Origin: Geosiphon pyriformis
Taxonomy: Eukaryota > Glomeromycota > Glomeromycetes > Archaeosporales > Geosiphonaceae
Direction: 5' to 3'
NCBI GenBank assembly: GCA_016748015.1
Contig: JAAOMT010000046.1
Location: 491,687 to 555,686 of the forward strand
Length of the DNA: 64,000 bases
Shown here: piece by piece, positions 1-11,351 of the stretch
Layout of the letters: each line of letters opens with the position of its first letter
Numbering within the stretch: position 1 is the first letter of the stretch
The notes under the pieces: generated by a model
Told to the model about the DNA's origin: nothing
The model's input: only the letters and a program-made list of their open reading frames with translations
The model's database searches: none
Made by a program: the position numbers and the translations under genes

Positions 1-400
1 TATTAATTCTTATATTTTTTCTAAATTATTAAAATTTTTGACATTTCTAAAATTTTTGATATTTTTTTTAAATTTTTGATTGGCATTTTTAAATTTTTTT
101 TGGTATTTTTAAATTCCTAATATTATGATTGGCTAATTTATGTTATAATTAATAATTGTTTTTGTTTTTCTTATTATTTTATAAGTAATAATATTTTTAA
201 TATTTTAAGTTAATTTGTTAATATTAATTTTAATTATTTGTACTGTGTTTTTATCAATTAAAATAAATTACTAAATACAAAAAAATTAACTTAATTTTAA
301 TTATTAAATTCTATTAATATTTTTTGTTATAATTTAATTAATTATATCTTAATTAATTTAATATTATTAAACTTAAATAATACTATATATATAGTTTTTA
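1..400. other. AT-rich non-coding block
   Basis: Almost pure A/T with no open frame of note. It borders the LINE-related element that follows. I see nothing else in it. Confidence 0.6.
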
Positions 401-460
401 CAAATGTTTTTACAAAAAATTTTTTAAATATTATAATCAGTTTTAATAAATGCTAATTTT

Positions 461-825
461 ATGACCACAACCAGAACAAAGAGTAAAAAAGCTACACCTG
501 ATATCTGTCCTGAAATATCTAATAAAATTTCAACCAGAGGAGCTCTCTCTGTTATAAAAGCAACTAGGCAGAATGTTTTGGAAGCCTTTTCCTTACCCAG
601 TAATTGTAATAAGCTGCCTTTGGTAGCCACTGAAGCAACTTTCTCATCTTTGGCTGGTTTCTCATCAGTCAAAGTTCCTTCAAAGAGACACACTTGGGTT
701 AGTTCCAGTGTTGCCTCCACTCTGACTAAGAGCCCAAAAGTTTTTAATAATAGACCAGTAAATAAGCTGGTCTTTCTTTCTATAGATTCAACACCTGGTG
801 TTTTTAGCACCATCTTTTCAAAAAA
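461..825 (+). pseudogene. N-terminal part of LINE A ORF1 (first frame)
   Basis: The frame opens at ATG 461 and gives about 120 residues rich in Ser, Thr, Lys and Pro, beginning MTTTRTKSKKATPDI. This looks like the disordered N-terminus of a LINE ORF1 protein. It meets the long downstream frame at a run of seven A (820-826). The reading continues smoothly as ..FSKK then MVKKTKSSEKW if one moves to the -1 frame there, so the two frames were probably one ORF of about 700 residues. An eighth A would fuse them in frame. Whether this is an indel, an assembly error or real frameshifting cannot be told from sequence alone. Confidence 0.6.
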
Positions 826-2589
826 ATGGTCAAAAAGACCAAAAGTTCAGAAAAGTGGAGGCAGTTGCTTGCCTTTGTTATTGTTACACCGAACCCTTTT
901 GTGGTTCCCAATGAGATTCTAGATGAGATCTCCATAGCATCATCTGGCATGTTGTCCAAGATGGGCCAAGATCAACCACTGGCTGTGTTGCCAAATATGG
1001 TGTCTTTTGGTAGATCATCACCAGTTTTAGAAGCAAAGCAATCTCTTCCTATTAGATCATCTGTTCTTGGGAACTGGGCTGATCAAATAGAAACTAAATC
1101 ATCTCCTTCTCTAGTTTCTGGTGCTACTTCTGGTGGTGCTTGGGAGACTATTACTAATCATCAAAGGTTTGCTAAGTGGGTGGCCTTTATTCTAGTGCTT
1201 GGTGCTACTTTTAAGATCAAATTGGCTCATGTTAAGGCTGTTTTTCAGTCAGTACATGGTTTCTTGGATGCAAAGTCAGTATCAAAAAACAATGTGAAAT
1301 TGTTTTGTGTGGAGTTTGCTTCTCAAGTGTCTTTGAAAGCTGCATTCTTAGTTGAGCTTACAAGCTCTGTACATTTGGCCATCCTTAAAATTGCCAAGTT
1401 TTTGGTAATTTCTGAGTCTGGTTCCCCTTTTGCTGCTGTTGTGCTGCACAATATGCTTTTGAGTATGTCTGCTGCTGACATTAAGACAGCTCTCAGTGTG
1501 TTTGGTAGTATCACTCATATTGTGCTGAAGTCTGTTAGTGTTTGGCAGTATGTGGTAGTTTATTTTGAAAAGTTGGACTCTGCTGTGTCTGCTTTGAATC
1601 ATTGGTCAGTATTGGTGGGCAAGAATAGTGTTAGAATCCTTCTCTTGGTAAATCAAAATAAAACTATTTTGTCTCATGATAGATTTAAGGCCAAGTTGGT
1701 CAATCTTCTTTCTGGCTGTACTGCTTTTGAAATCAGTAATATGATTTCTCAGATTGGTGACCAGACTTGTTTCATTCCTTGGTCTCCTGATTCTGGTTAT
1801 TGTCTTTGCTTCACTCTAGTTATATTTGGCTCCCAAGCTGATTTAGATCTTGCTGTTGCCAAAACTGATACACTTAGAAAGTGTCATATCTGGTGGGAGA
1901 CTCTTAATTGTCGGTGTTGTTTTCAGTGTCAAGAAATAGATTACTTGGCTGTAGACTGTGAGGTTGCTTCATCTTCCTTTCCTAAGACTTCCAAGGTGTT
2001 CAAACCACATTTTGTTGGTTCTTTGTCTTATGCTAAGACATCTGCTCTCTCTGTTATGTCTGAATTTCCTCTTTTGGTGACTTTTGTCCCTCTTGTGGCT
2101 ATTTTTGATCCTGCTGTTGGGTCCAGATTGGGCTCTTTGGAAAAACAAATTTCGATTTTGGCTGCTTTGATAGAGTCTATTGTTGAGTTTGTTGGCTCTT
2201 TGGTTGCCTTGGTATTTTGTCTCCTTGATAATAATGCTGTTAAAGCTGTTCAAATTGAGAAAAATCTCCTTTCTATGAAATATATTTTTAATAATTTTGC
2301 CAATCTTTTGGTTGGTGTGTTTAAGGATATTGCTTGTCTTAAATCTGAAGTTGACTTTGGTGACATGGATTATGATGATATGCAGGCTGCCAAATCTTTT
2401 TTTTTGAGTGAGAACACTGTTGAGCATGTTATAGTTTTGTGGCAAATGTCAGATGCTGAGATTAGGAGTAGTGTTGAATCTACTAGATTATTTCTTAGTG
2501 AGTTTATTTTTAATTCTAGAAATTTGAATGGTGTTATTGAAAAAATTCGTGTGTTGGAATTATTCCCATCTCTTATTGTTTTAGCTTAG
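826..2589 (+). CDS. LINE ORF1 nucleic-acid-binding protein (587 aa, uninterrupted)
   Basis: This is an uninterrupted 587-codon frame. Residues about 215-260 (MSAADIKTALSVFG...) and 298-345 (CTAFEISNMISQIG...) look like two degenerate RRM folds. A CCHC-type zinc knuckle follows at about 365-380 (CFQCQEIDYLAVDC), in which the expected His is Tyr. A coiled-coil-like stretch near 430-475 (SRLGSLEKQISILAALIESI) and an acidic C-terminal tail complete it. ORF1 proteins of I/Tad-type LINEs bind their own RNA as a chaperone, and that role is inferred here. The layout matches ORF1 of LINE B at 9509 but the sequence is well diverged, so it is another subfamily. It is the only long TE frame in the window without stops. 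ATG 826 may be internal, because frame 461-825 seems to be its true N-terminus. Confidence 0.75.
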   Translation: MVKKTKSSEKWRQLLAFVIVTPNPFVVPNEILDEISIASSGMLSKMGQDQPLAVLPNMVSFGRSSPVLEAKQSLPIRSSVLGNWADQIETKSSPSLVSGATSGGAWETITNHQRFAKWVAFILVLGATFKIKLAHVKAVFQSVHGFLDAKSVSKNNVKLFCVEFASQVSLKAAFLVELTSSVHLAILKIAKFLVISESGSPFAAVVLHNMLLSMSAADIKTALSVFGSITHIVLKSVSVWQYVVVYFEKLDSAVSALNHWSVLVGKNSVRILLLVNQNKTILSHDRFKAKLVNLLSGCTAFEISNMISQIGDQTCFIPWSPDSGYCLCFTLVIFGSQADLDLAVAKTDTLRKCHIWWETLNCRCCFQCQEIDYLAVDCEVASSSFPKTSKVFKPHFVGSLSYAKTSALSVMSEFPLLVTFVPLVAIFDPAVGSRLGSLEKQISILAALIESIVEFVGSLVALVFCLLDNNAVKAVQIEKNLLSMKYIFNNFANLLVGVFKDIACLKSEVDFGDMDYDDMQAAKSFFLSENTVEHVIVLWQMSDAEIRSSVESTRLFLSEFIFNSRNLNGVIEKIRVLELFPSLIVLA

Positions 2590-2726
2590 TTAGTGTCTTG
2601 ACTGACTTGGGTGGTTTGTCACATATAAAAAATGCGTGATTCACATCTAATTTGTAATTCCTTAGTAATGTATAGTATTAAATAGTGTTTGGGCACACTT
2701 TATTAAAACATAAAAAAAAAAAAAAA

Positions 2727-4960
2727 ACTATAATCTAATTTATATAATTATTTATAGATTTTTTAAAATTATTATTTATTATTATATTATTATTATTATT
2801 TATTATATTTATAGTTTTTATTATTTTAAATTTAAATATAAAAGTTATATAAATTATTTTATCAAATTTTAAAGAAATAAATATTTTTTCAAATTATCTA
2901 TACTTAAAAACAATTTTTTAATAGTTTTTAATTTATCTTAAGATAATTTGTTATTAATAATTAAGATAAAAATTTTTTAATAAGTATTTTAACCTTAATT
3001 TTTTTTAAAAAAAAGCATTTAAATTTTTACTAATTATATTAAAATTAATTAAACCAGAAAATTTAATAATTATTAAACAAGTTTTTATTTTAGATGTTTT
3101 AAAAGTCATATTAATATTAATTATATTTAAATTACTAAAATTATTAAAATTATAAACTATTATTTTAACCAAGTATTTTTCTTTTATGTTAATATTTTTT
3201 ATTTTTGTTGTATTTTTAATATTAGTACTAAAATTAATTAAATTGAAAAGCCAATTTTATTACTGTTATTTTTTAAAAAAAACTTATTTTTATACTTTTT
3301 TTTTTACAAGTAAAGCTTTACTAATTAAGTTAAAGTTTATACTTTTTAAATTTTTTTTTAAATCTATTTTTTTATTAATAGTACTATTGGTCTTAAAAAA
3401 AGTTTTTAACAAATTTTATTTATTATTTAATGTAATTTTAAGAATAAATATTAAGTAAAAAGATGTTAAATTGTTATTTTAATTAAAAAAAAATTTTGTT
3501 AAATAAATTAAGATTAATAATTATTTGAAAAATTCGAAAAATAAGATTATAAATATTTTGGCAAATAAAACAATTAAATTTAATCTTTTATTATTATTTA
3601 AAATTAAAAAAATACATTAAAACTGGTTATATAATTTTGTTTAATAGTATTTATTATTTTGTTAAAAAATTGTTTAATTTTATTAATAATATTTAATAAA
3701 AAACCAATATATAATTTGGTATATTAATATATTTTTAATAATTAATTAAAAAATTATTGATTTTATACATATATAATAAAAGTTTATATAAAAAAACTGT
3801 TAATTATAACAAAAAAAAAGCTGTATAATCTTAAATATTTAAATATTTTATGTATTAAATATAAATTATTAAAAAAACTGTATTTAAAAAATATGCAAAT
3901 ACTTAAACAATTATATTTAATATTTTAATTGTTAATTTTATTATAATATAAATATTATATAATATTTAAAAAAAATAAGTATTTATTATTAAAAGTTTTG
4001 TTTTTAAAAATTGTTTTCTAATTTATTAGATAAATTTAATTAAGATAATATTGTTTTTTTGTATATTATTGGTTTTGTTTATTATTTAATTTTGGTTTAT
4101 AAAAAATATATCTAATTGTTTAACTTTAAATTAAAAATAGAATATAAAATATTTTTATTATTATTTTAAAAATATAAAATTATGTAAAATTGATTTTGTT
4201 TATAATATGACTTTAAGCTTTGAACATAAACAAAATAATATTTTATTTTTAATTTATATTTATTATCTATTAATAATATTATTAATAATATGTAATATAA
4301 TTTTAATTAACTTAAATAGCTAATTATATGTAAATAAAACACTAATTATATTTATTTTAAAATTATTTGTAATTATATTATAATAAATAATAATTAAAAT
4401 ATATTTATTAATACAAAAAAAATTTAATTCAAAAATAACTTAATAATTAAACTTTTAAAAATTGTTATTATTAAATTTAAATAGTTTAAAATTTTTTAAT
4501 TATAAACGAAAATAAAACAATTTAAATTATAAAAAAATCTTAATATTTATTTATGTGTTAATATTTTAGTTAAATTTTATAAATTAAGGCTTTTTTGGCA
4601 AATGTTTAAGTTTTAAAAAAGTTTATATTTTTTTAATATTAATGTGGTTTTAATTTGATAATTTATATATTTTATTTGTTACATTTTATAGTTTTATAAT
4701 TGCTATTGTTTTATTTTCAAACATATTAAAATATATCATGTAAAAATAAGGTAAGAATGTATTAATTATATAATATGTTTAAATATTAACTGTATAATTA
4801 TTATTAAAAAATTATTATTTTTATAAAGAAATTTTTTTTTATAATTCATATTTTGTATATATTATTGCATGAATCTGTTTTTTTAATATTTAATAGTAAA
4901 AGCGTATTTTAAAAAATTGAATTATATTCAAAATTTATTTGCATTAAAGACTAGTAAGAT
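2727..4960. other. extremely AT-rich block
   Basis: Over 2 kb of nearly pure A/T between the LINE A poly(A) tail and a sharp rise in GC near 4960. The longest frame (3186-3458) encodes only F, L, I, K and V residues as expected from composition, and I do not call it a gene. No recognisable coding remnant was found by eye on either strand. Confidence 0.6.
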
Positions 4961-5225
4961 AAAGATTATATATAGACAAATATAATTAGCAAGATATCAC
5001 CTGCTTAAAAGCAAAAAAGACAGCAACCACAGATAGGGGAACTTTTATGATCATAATGTTAGAAGGTAATTTCCCGGGTTTTGATCTTTTCAAAGGCTAA
5101 ATTTGATTGTTTATTGTTTATATTATTAGTTATTATGAAAAATAAATAGAATCAGGAATTTGGGATCGAAAAAATTACAGATATCCTATTTAAGACTCGA
5201 CTATAAATTATTAGAGAAATAACAA

Positions 5226-5261
<36 letters not shown>
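5226..5261. repeat. (ATT)n microsatellite
   Basis: About 12 perfect ATT/TTA trinucleotide units. Confidence 0.95.
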
Positions 5262-5262
<1 letters not shown>

Positions 5263-5579
5263 GTAATCCATTTCCTGATATGAACCCTTCATTAGCAATT
5301 GGACACCCTTTACCACAAGTGAAATATTAAATAAGGATACAAAACTTTAAAAGTCACGTCAGACATTTTTTTAAACTCTAAATAACCAACTTTTGGAATT
5401 GAAATCAAGACATTAATATTACTAACTATGCTGCTGAGTCAGGAAACATTTACACATAATTGCACAATAATGATGTTAAATAAATTATTTCTAAATCATG
5501 GATTGGGTTATTAACCGGGTTTGTTATTTTTTTTTAGTTCATTTTTAAAAAAATCCGTAACGATTGATAAATGTCACAT

Positions 5580-5626
<47 letters not shown>

Positions 5627-5670
5627 TAATAAATAATAATAATAATAATAAATAATAATAATAATAATCA
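5580..5670. repeat. (AAT)n microsatellite, interrupted
   Basis: About 29 AAT/TAA units with a few interruptions (AAC, AAAT) over 90 bp. Confidence 0.95.
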
Positions 5671-6463
5671 TAAATTAGGGGGGTGATCTTAATCAATTGA
5701 AAATGGGAAATCACGTAAGATCAACATTAGTATTGGGAATATACCATTTTTCTTTGTTTCAACATCGAGAAGTAAAATATTTGAAAAATAACCTTTCTTC
5801 CCACCCTCAAAAAGATTTCGATTTCTCTTTATCGGTGACAAATTAAAATAATCATATTGGGAAAATTTTTTGCACGTTTTAGATTCGGGTTTTTGTAATG
5901 GATAAGTTAGTGAACGTTTGTTGTTAATCAAATTATGCACGTGCATATGTATTTGTATTTGTGTTGAATATCGATATTCTAAATAGTATTTGGTTATTTG
6001 ACGATTTTTTTATTTTAACCTCATTTGAATTTCTTTCCAAGTTTTCCATCTTTTTTTTTCTTCTTTTTTTTTGGTTATGATGTTATTATTGTTATTTTTT
6101 CAGGATGACGATTTTCTTTTCTGGAATTAATCATGTTCCTAAATACTCTCACAATAGACAACAAAATAAGAGAGAAAAAAATCTCATCTTTTTTTTAAAT
6201 CGTGCTTCTATATTCGGTTTAACATGGAGAAAAGTTAAAAAATGGGGATATTTTATATCGTAATGATATTCCGACGCCGTAAAAAAAAAAAGATTTGATA
6301 GGGAATTTGATGATTCAATAGAATAGGAATATTCCTATTATCCATCCTATTCTTTAACTAAAATTTCGTTTGTTTGAACTCCTGCAAAAAAAAAAATTCG
6401 CCATAATATGCAAACACAAAAAAAAATATACACACTATGAGAAAAAGATTTCTTCATCAAAAA

Positions 6464-6487
6464 ATATATATATATATATATATATAT
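6464..6487. repeat. (AT)n dinucleotide repeat
   Basis: About 12 AT units. Confidence 0.95.
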
Positions 6488-6787
6488 GCCACGACTCTTC
6501 CTCAAAAACCCCTGGATCTCAAATTTGACATATAATTCACGATGACCATTTTTTTCTTAGCTAACAGGTTAAACCCACCTTTTTCCTGCACATGAATACA
6601 ATAATATGATAGAATTTAGATCTTCCATACATACCCTATACCTGATACACAGAATTGGATGAGGAAGGAAGTCGCTATCCTATACTTATCATTATTAAGA
6701 ACATCATGAGCATTTTTGAGGATACTAAATGCAATAACCCGAGCAAAAAAAAAAGGGGTAATGGTCAGTTGCCTATTCTTAATGATC

Positions 6788-6828
<41 letters not shown>
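6788..6828. repeat. (ATT)n microsatellite
   Basis: About 13 ATT units. They create the Tyr or Ile runs seen in spurious frames here. Confidence 0.95.
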
Positions 6829-7315
6829 GGGGACTTTTAAACTGTCCCACTTTTACACATCGAAAAATATTAGAACTGGATTTGCAACTACAGGAAATCA
6901 GATAATGGCATAATAAGCTTCCGTCTAATTATCTCTCAAAAAAAATAAATTTCACATCCATGATCGGGATTAAAACTTTGATACGTAAATAATTTTGTGA
7001 CCATTGTTGGTTCGAAACATTCTGCGAGTAGATAAATTAGCTTTACAACTTTAAACATAAAACCAATTACTATTGGTCGAAGGTGTGTAAGTTTTCAGCC
7101 TATATTAAGGGAACTTTTCAAGTTTCGTGGGTCCACCCCTTTAGGATATCTCTCTTACGACGAAAGAAGCTTATAAACAATTAATTCGCAAATATCTCGT
7201 ATTTTAGTTAGCTTGTATTACCTCTCATCTTTAGTTTTATAATATTTCAGATTTATCCAATTATCCAATATTGAAATTTTCCATTATTTTGGGTGTTCAA
7301 AGAATCAGAAAACTT

Positions 7316-9398
7316 AATCTAAAACTTACAAAGTAATTTTTTACTTTTATTAAAATTATGTTAAATATAGTATTAAAAACTTTTTCTTCAAATTTATTTT
7401 ATATTTATCATTTGTCAATTAATTACAATATTTTTTGTGACTTTATATTTATTATAACTAAAAAATTTACAGTTTATAAAAAATACCAACAATAGCAAAA
7501 AAATCCCTATCTTAACAAACACAAATTTAAGTTTGTTTAAAAGTTTATTATTTATTTATTAATAAAATTTTAATATAAAATTATTAATTTACATTTGTTT
7601 TTTACCAAAAAAAATTGAATTTGCAATATATTTAAATAAAAAATCTATTTATAATATTTGTAAAACAAAATAAATAATGTTTTATGTTTTATTTTTTAAT
7701 AAAAGTTAAATAGCTTTTAAATAAGTTTATTATTATTTTAATATTATTAATAATTTTAAAATATTGTTTTATTAATAAATATTATTTAGTTTTAATAATT
7801 ATTTTGCAAATATTAAAAATTTTATATGTTTTTAAACAATAATGTAAAAGTAATTTATTTAACATCTTTGATTTTATAGTAAATTAATAAATTAAAATAT
7901 TATTATTATTATTATTATAATATATGTTTTTGTAATTTATAATTTATATATTTTTTATTATTTATATTTTACAATTTTTAAACCTTTTTGGTTTTTAGTT
8001 TTATTTATAATCAAAACTAAAAAGAAAAAAAACCAAAATAATTTTAATTTTAAAAATAATTAAACAAAATAAGTAAAATTATTTTTCTAAATAATATAAA
8101 TTTAAAAGAGTTTTTAATTATTGTTAAAGCATTTTTTAAAAAAAATTTCAGTCTTAATATTATATTTATTTACAAAAATTTTAAAACTTTAATCAATAAA
8201 TCTGTATTAAAATTTTGGTTTTTCTAAATTAAGCTTTTTTATTAGTTTTATATTAATTAATATTATTATAAATATATAAAGATATTATAAAATTTACTAA
8301 ATATTTTACAAATTTAATTAATAAAAAATCTTAATTGCTTAAATATAAAAAAAATTGTTTTGGTTTTTTAAACAAATTAATATTAGTTGTAAAAATATTT
8401 TTTAAATTAATTATTTTTGTTTTTTTAAACTTACTTATTTTAATTATTATAAATAATTTATTTTACAAATTTTAATAGTTTAATTTGTTTTATTATTTTA
8501 TTTGTAATTTATTATAACTTTATATTAATTTTGTTTAAGTTTTCTAATATGTTTAACAAAAAATATTTGTTTAAAAAAGTTTTATATATAGTTTTAATAT
8601 ATTTAAATTATTATTATTTTAAATTAATATATCAAATCTAAAATTAATTTTTTTTAAAAATTATTATTTAACTCTAATTATTTAAATAATATTAACCAAA
8701 TTGAATTTATTAAAATAAATATTATACTTACATAATTTATATTTTAATTAAAAATTTTTTAATTATTTCAAATTTTTATAAAATTTTTTATATAGTTTAA
8801 AATAATTTTTATTAATATGAATAAAACTTAAATTTTGGTAATTATTTATTATTTTTATCAAAAAAATTACTTTTTAATAATTATAAGTTAAACTTTTGAA
8901 TTAAATTGTTTATTTGTTTTTTTAATTTATTTAATTTATAATAGTTTAATCTTTTTTTTAATTTATTGTATTTTTAAAAATAATTAATTTTGTTTAAATT
9001 ATTAAAATACTATAAATAATTTAATAAAAAAATACTTAATTAAAAGATATTTTATTAAAATTATAATATGTTTAAGTTATTTTATTTCAACCTATTTATA
9101 AAACAAAAATTGGTTTACTTAAAAAGTTTAATAATAATTGTTTTAAGTTTTTGGATTTATAAATTAAATTTGATTTATTATTCAATTTTAATCTTGTAAT
9201 TATTTAAATTAATTAATATATTGTTTATAAGTATAATATTTTTTTGGTTTATATTATTAATTGATATTTTTTATTGTTTTTATATTTTAAAAAATTTCTT
9301 AAAAATCTTAAAATAATATTTAAAAATACAAACAAAATTTAAATTTTAAATAATTAATTAAATTATTTTTTATAAATAAATTAGATTACTATAATATA
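7316..9398. other. extremely AT-rich block upstream of LINE B
   Basis: Near-pure A/T sequence with a sharp edge at about 7315 and ending where LINE B begins. A plus-strand stretch around 8100-8250 reads as a moderately protein-like frame if TAA is taken for Gln, but I could not assign it to a family. It is probably decayed repeat DNA. Confidence 0.5.
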
Positions 9399-9508
9399 AA
9401 AACTTCTTTCTCTCATTTATTCCAAATTTCCAAAAAGAGAGCCATAATATTTTTTGAAAGAAGTTTTTTCTGTTTTTCATCATTTAGTCTACTATTTCCA
9501 AATCATTT

Positions 9509-11351
9509 GTGCTTAATTATGAGGCCACTGTTGGCCCTAGTATTGCAGTTCTAAACAAGTCAATAATGGAGCCCAGCTTTAACATTAGTGTTAAGTCTGC
9601 TGAGTCCAGAAAGAAGAGGAGAGGTAGTGTTTTGGAGAATGATATTGGTAATAGAAAATTCACTGCTACTAGAGTATCAAGTAGTTGTTCCTGGGGTTCT
9701 GAAACTGGTGATACTACTGAATCTGATAGTGTGGACATGGAAGAGGAATGTTTGGTTGAGGAAACCAGCTTTGATCATAGAAATGGTAGTGCTTTTGCTA
9801 AAGAGGACTTGGAACAGATGTCTAAAAGTTTGAAGATTCTTACTAAGAGAGCTTTTGGGAAATCACTGGGGAAAATTGACTTCTTGGGTGATGATTTTAA
9901 TAATATACTCTTGGACAAACCTGTGGTTCTCCCTCCCCCTTTGAAAAACTTGGTCAATATTTCTGTTAGGAAATCTTTTGCCTTGGACATCAGCTTGGAC
10001 AATATTGTTGGAAAATCTGCTCAGAAAAAGCTTGTGGTTGTTAGAAAATTATTTTCAAAAATCAATGGTTTTGGAGAGGCCTCTACCCCCTCAAAATTTG
10101 CTGGGGTTGTCAAAACAATGTTTACATCTGAATTGAGTTTGGTGCAGGCTTCTAAAAAGGCTGAAGAGATAAAGATTTTGGTAAACCCCAATCTCAAAAA
10201 ATCATCTGGGTGTTCAGATCGGGCTGTGATATTAAAAGAAATTCCTGTTAAAACATCACCTGAGGCTGTGTGTACTGCACTATCTGATTTTGGTGTGGTG
10301 GTGTTGATCAAGATGCAGTTGGTAGGTTTATAGCAGAAGGCTATAATTAAATTTAGTAAGAGTGAACAGACTGATTTAGTTGTGGCTTGTTGGTCTATCC
10401 TGATTGGGAAAGATGCTGTGCATGTGGTCAGGGCTGATCACGACAAAAAATTGTAAGACTTAAGAGATCAACATAGGGCATTGCTCTATACTCTGTCAAT
10501 GGGTACGACTGCTCATGACATCTGGGATTATATTAGCTCTGTGGGTGGAAAACCATATGCAATAGATTGTTATCCTGTTATGTATGCTCAAGTTAGATGT
10601 GTTGTTGTTTGTTTTGAATTGGCTGATTTCTTGAATGCTGTTATGAGAACTACTCCAGTTTTAAGGGGTGTGAATATGCATTGGTCTCTTTTGGGTTTTT
10701 CTAAATGTGCTGAATGTGAGAAATTGGGTCATACATCTTTGGGTTGTATTGTGAATGGAAATCCCTCCTCTGGGAAACATTCTCGCAAATCCCTGTCAGA
10801 CATAGATAAAAGCAGATTGGCAACTATCTATGCCAAGCATTCAGCTCCGATTGCTTGTTTTGTTGCTTTTGGTGGAGTTTTTTGGGCTAAAATAGCTGGT
10901 GGGAATGGTTTTTCTCTTCTCCTTATGCATGAAGTGTTGGTCATTTCTGGCTCCTCCTCAGAGATAAAGCCTACTATTCTTGATACAAGTAATATTGAAA
11001 AGAGGTTTGCTGTTTTGGAAAGCAGTCTTGCCAGCCTTGTGGAACAAATTGGTGAGTTGGCTAAGAGGTTGGACTCATTTATGCTGGCAGTTTCCCAGCC
11101 TAGCCTTGGACGTTAGCTGCTAGTGACCCCCCCCATCAAAGGATCAGATAGGTGATGTAGTGATGAGAAAGGGTTTGGATAAAGCCACAAGTGGTGAGAC
11201 TGCTATGACTTTGGACTCTTCTGCTTTTTCTGAAGTAAAAAGATTGGAAAACATGTTGGAAGGACTTTCTGCTTCAGTTCTAAGCCTTACAGCAAGGTTT
11301 GATGGTTTGATTTTGGCTGGCAGTGCATCTTTCAAACCTTCTTCTCAATAA
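9509..11351 (+). pseudogene. LINE B ORF1 (RRM-like, zinc knuckle, coiled coil)
   Basis: The frame from ATG 9509 runs with only two internal stops to 11116. The TAG at 10331 stands where LINE C has Trp (L-W-Q-K-A), and a TAA lies near 10456. An RRM-like segment lies around 10250-10430 (KTSPEAVCTALSDFG). An intact CCHC knuckle, CAECEKLGHTSLGC, lies at about 10708-10750. Coiled-coil-like sequence follows (AVLESSLASLVEQIGELAKR). Near 11127-11134 a run of eight C coincides with a frame change, after which a frame ending at 11351 continues the coiled coil (VKRLENMLEGLSASVLSLTA), matching LINE C 38489-38845. The restored product would be about 610 aa. Its role is RNA binding and chaperone of the retrotransposition particle, inferred from the family. 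Confidence 0.8.

Larger units (their letters stand above)
420..2726 (+). mobile_element. ORF1-only LINE-like element (LINE A)
   Basis: The element carries a LINE ORF1, then about 120 nt of 3' untranslated sequence, then a 15-nt poly(A) run at 2712-2726. The 3' tail (about 2605-2711) matches the 3' ends of LINE B (16900-17010), C (33690-33795) and D (41265-41385). Shared features are a GTGG..GTCACAT box, a TGC.TGATT..CATCTA box and a terminal TTGGGC..CACT..TTAAA segment. No endonuclease, reverse transcriptase or RNase H lies between ORF1 and the tail. The 5' boundary is uncertain, and I could not find a convincing target-site duplication. It may be a non-autonomous half-LINE or an internally deleted copy. 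Confidence 0.75.
4961..7315. other. unique, less AT-rich intergenic island
   Basis: Composition is markedly more balanced than in the flanking blocks, with occasional GC-rich words such as TTCCCGGG near 5070. It holds several simple repeats: (ATT)n at 5226-5261, (AAT)n at 5580-5670, (AT)n at 6464-6487 and (ATT)n at 6788-6828. Short frames at 5689-5946 (minus) and 6655-6913 (plus) show no domain and partly translate the repeats. No gene can be supported. It resembles the DNA around the bZIP gene, so promoter or terminator sequence of a gene outside recognition is possible. Confidence 0.5.

Noticed and set aside
1323-2445. Minus-strand frames inside LINE A ORF1
   Set aside because: Shadows of the long ORF1 on the plus strand.
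3186-3458. 90-residue hydrophobic frame that could look like a membrane protein
   Set aside because: Composition (F, L, I, K, V) is what near-pure A/T DNA gives by chance. No start context or neighbours support it.
5689-5946. 85-residue minus-strand frame
   Set aside because: Unbroken but short, with no recognisable domain, conserved partner or splice continuation.
6655-6913. Two overlapping plus-strand frames with Tyr or Ile runs
   Set aside because: They translate the (ATT)n microsatellite and have no domain or codon support.
8100-8250. Protein-like plus-strand stretch if TAA is read as Gln
   Set aside because: Too little to separate from AT-rich noise, and no motif recognised.
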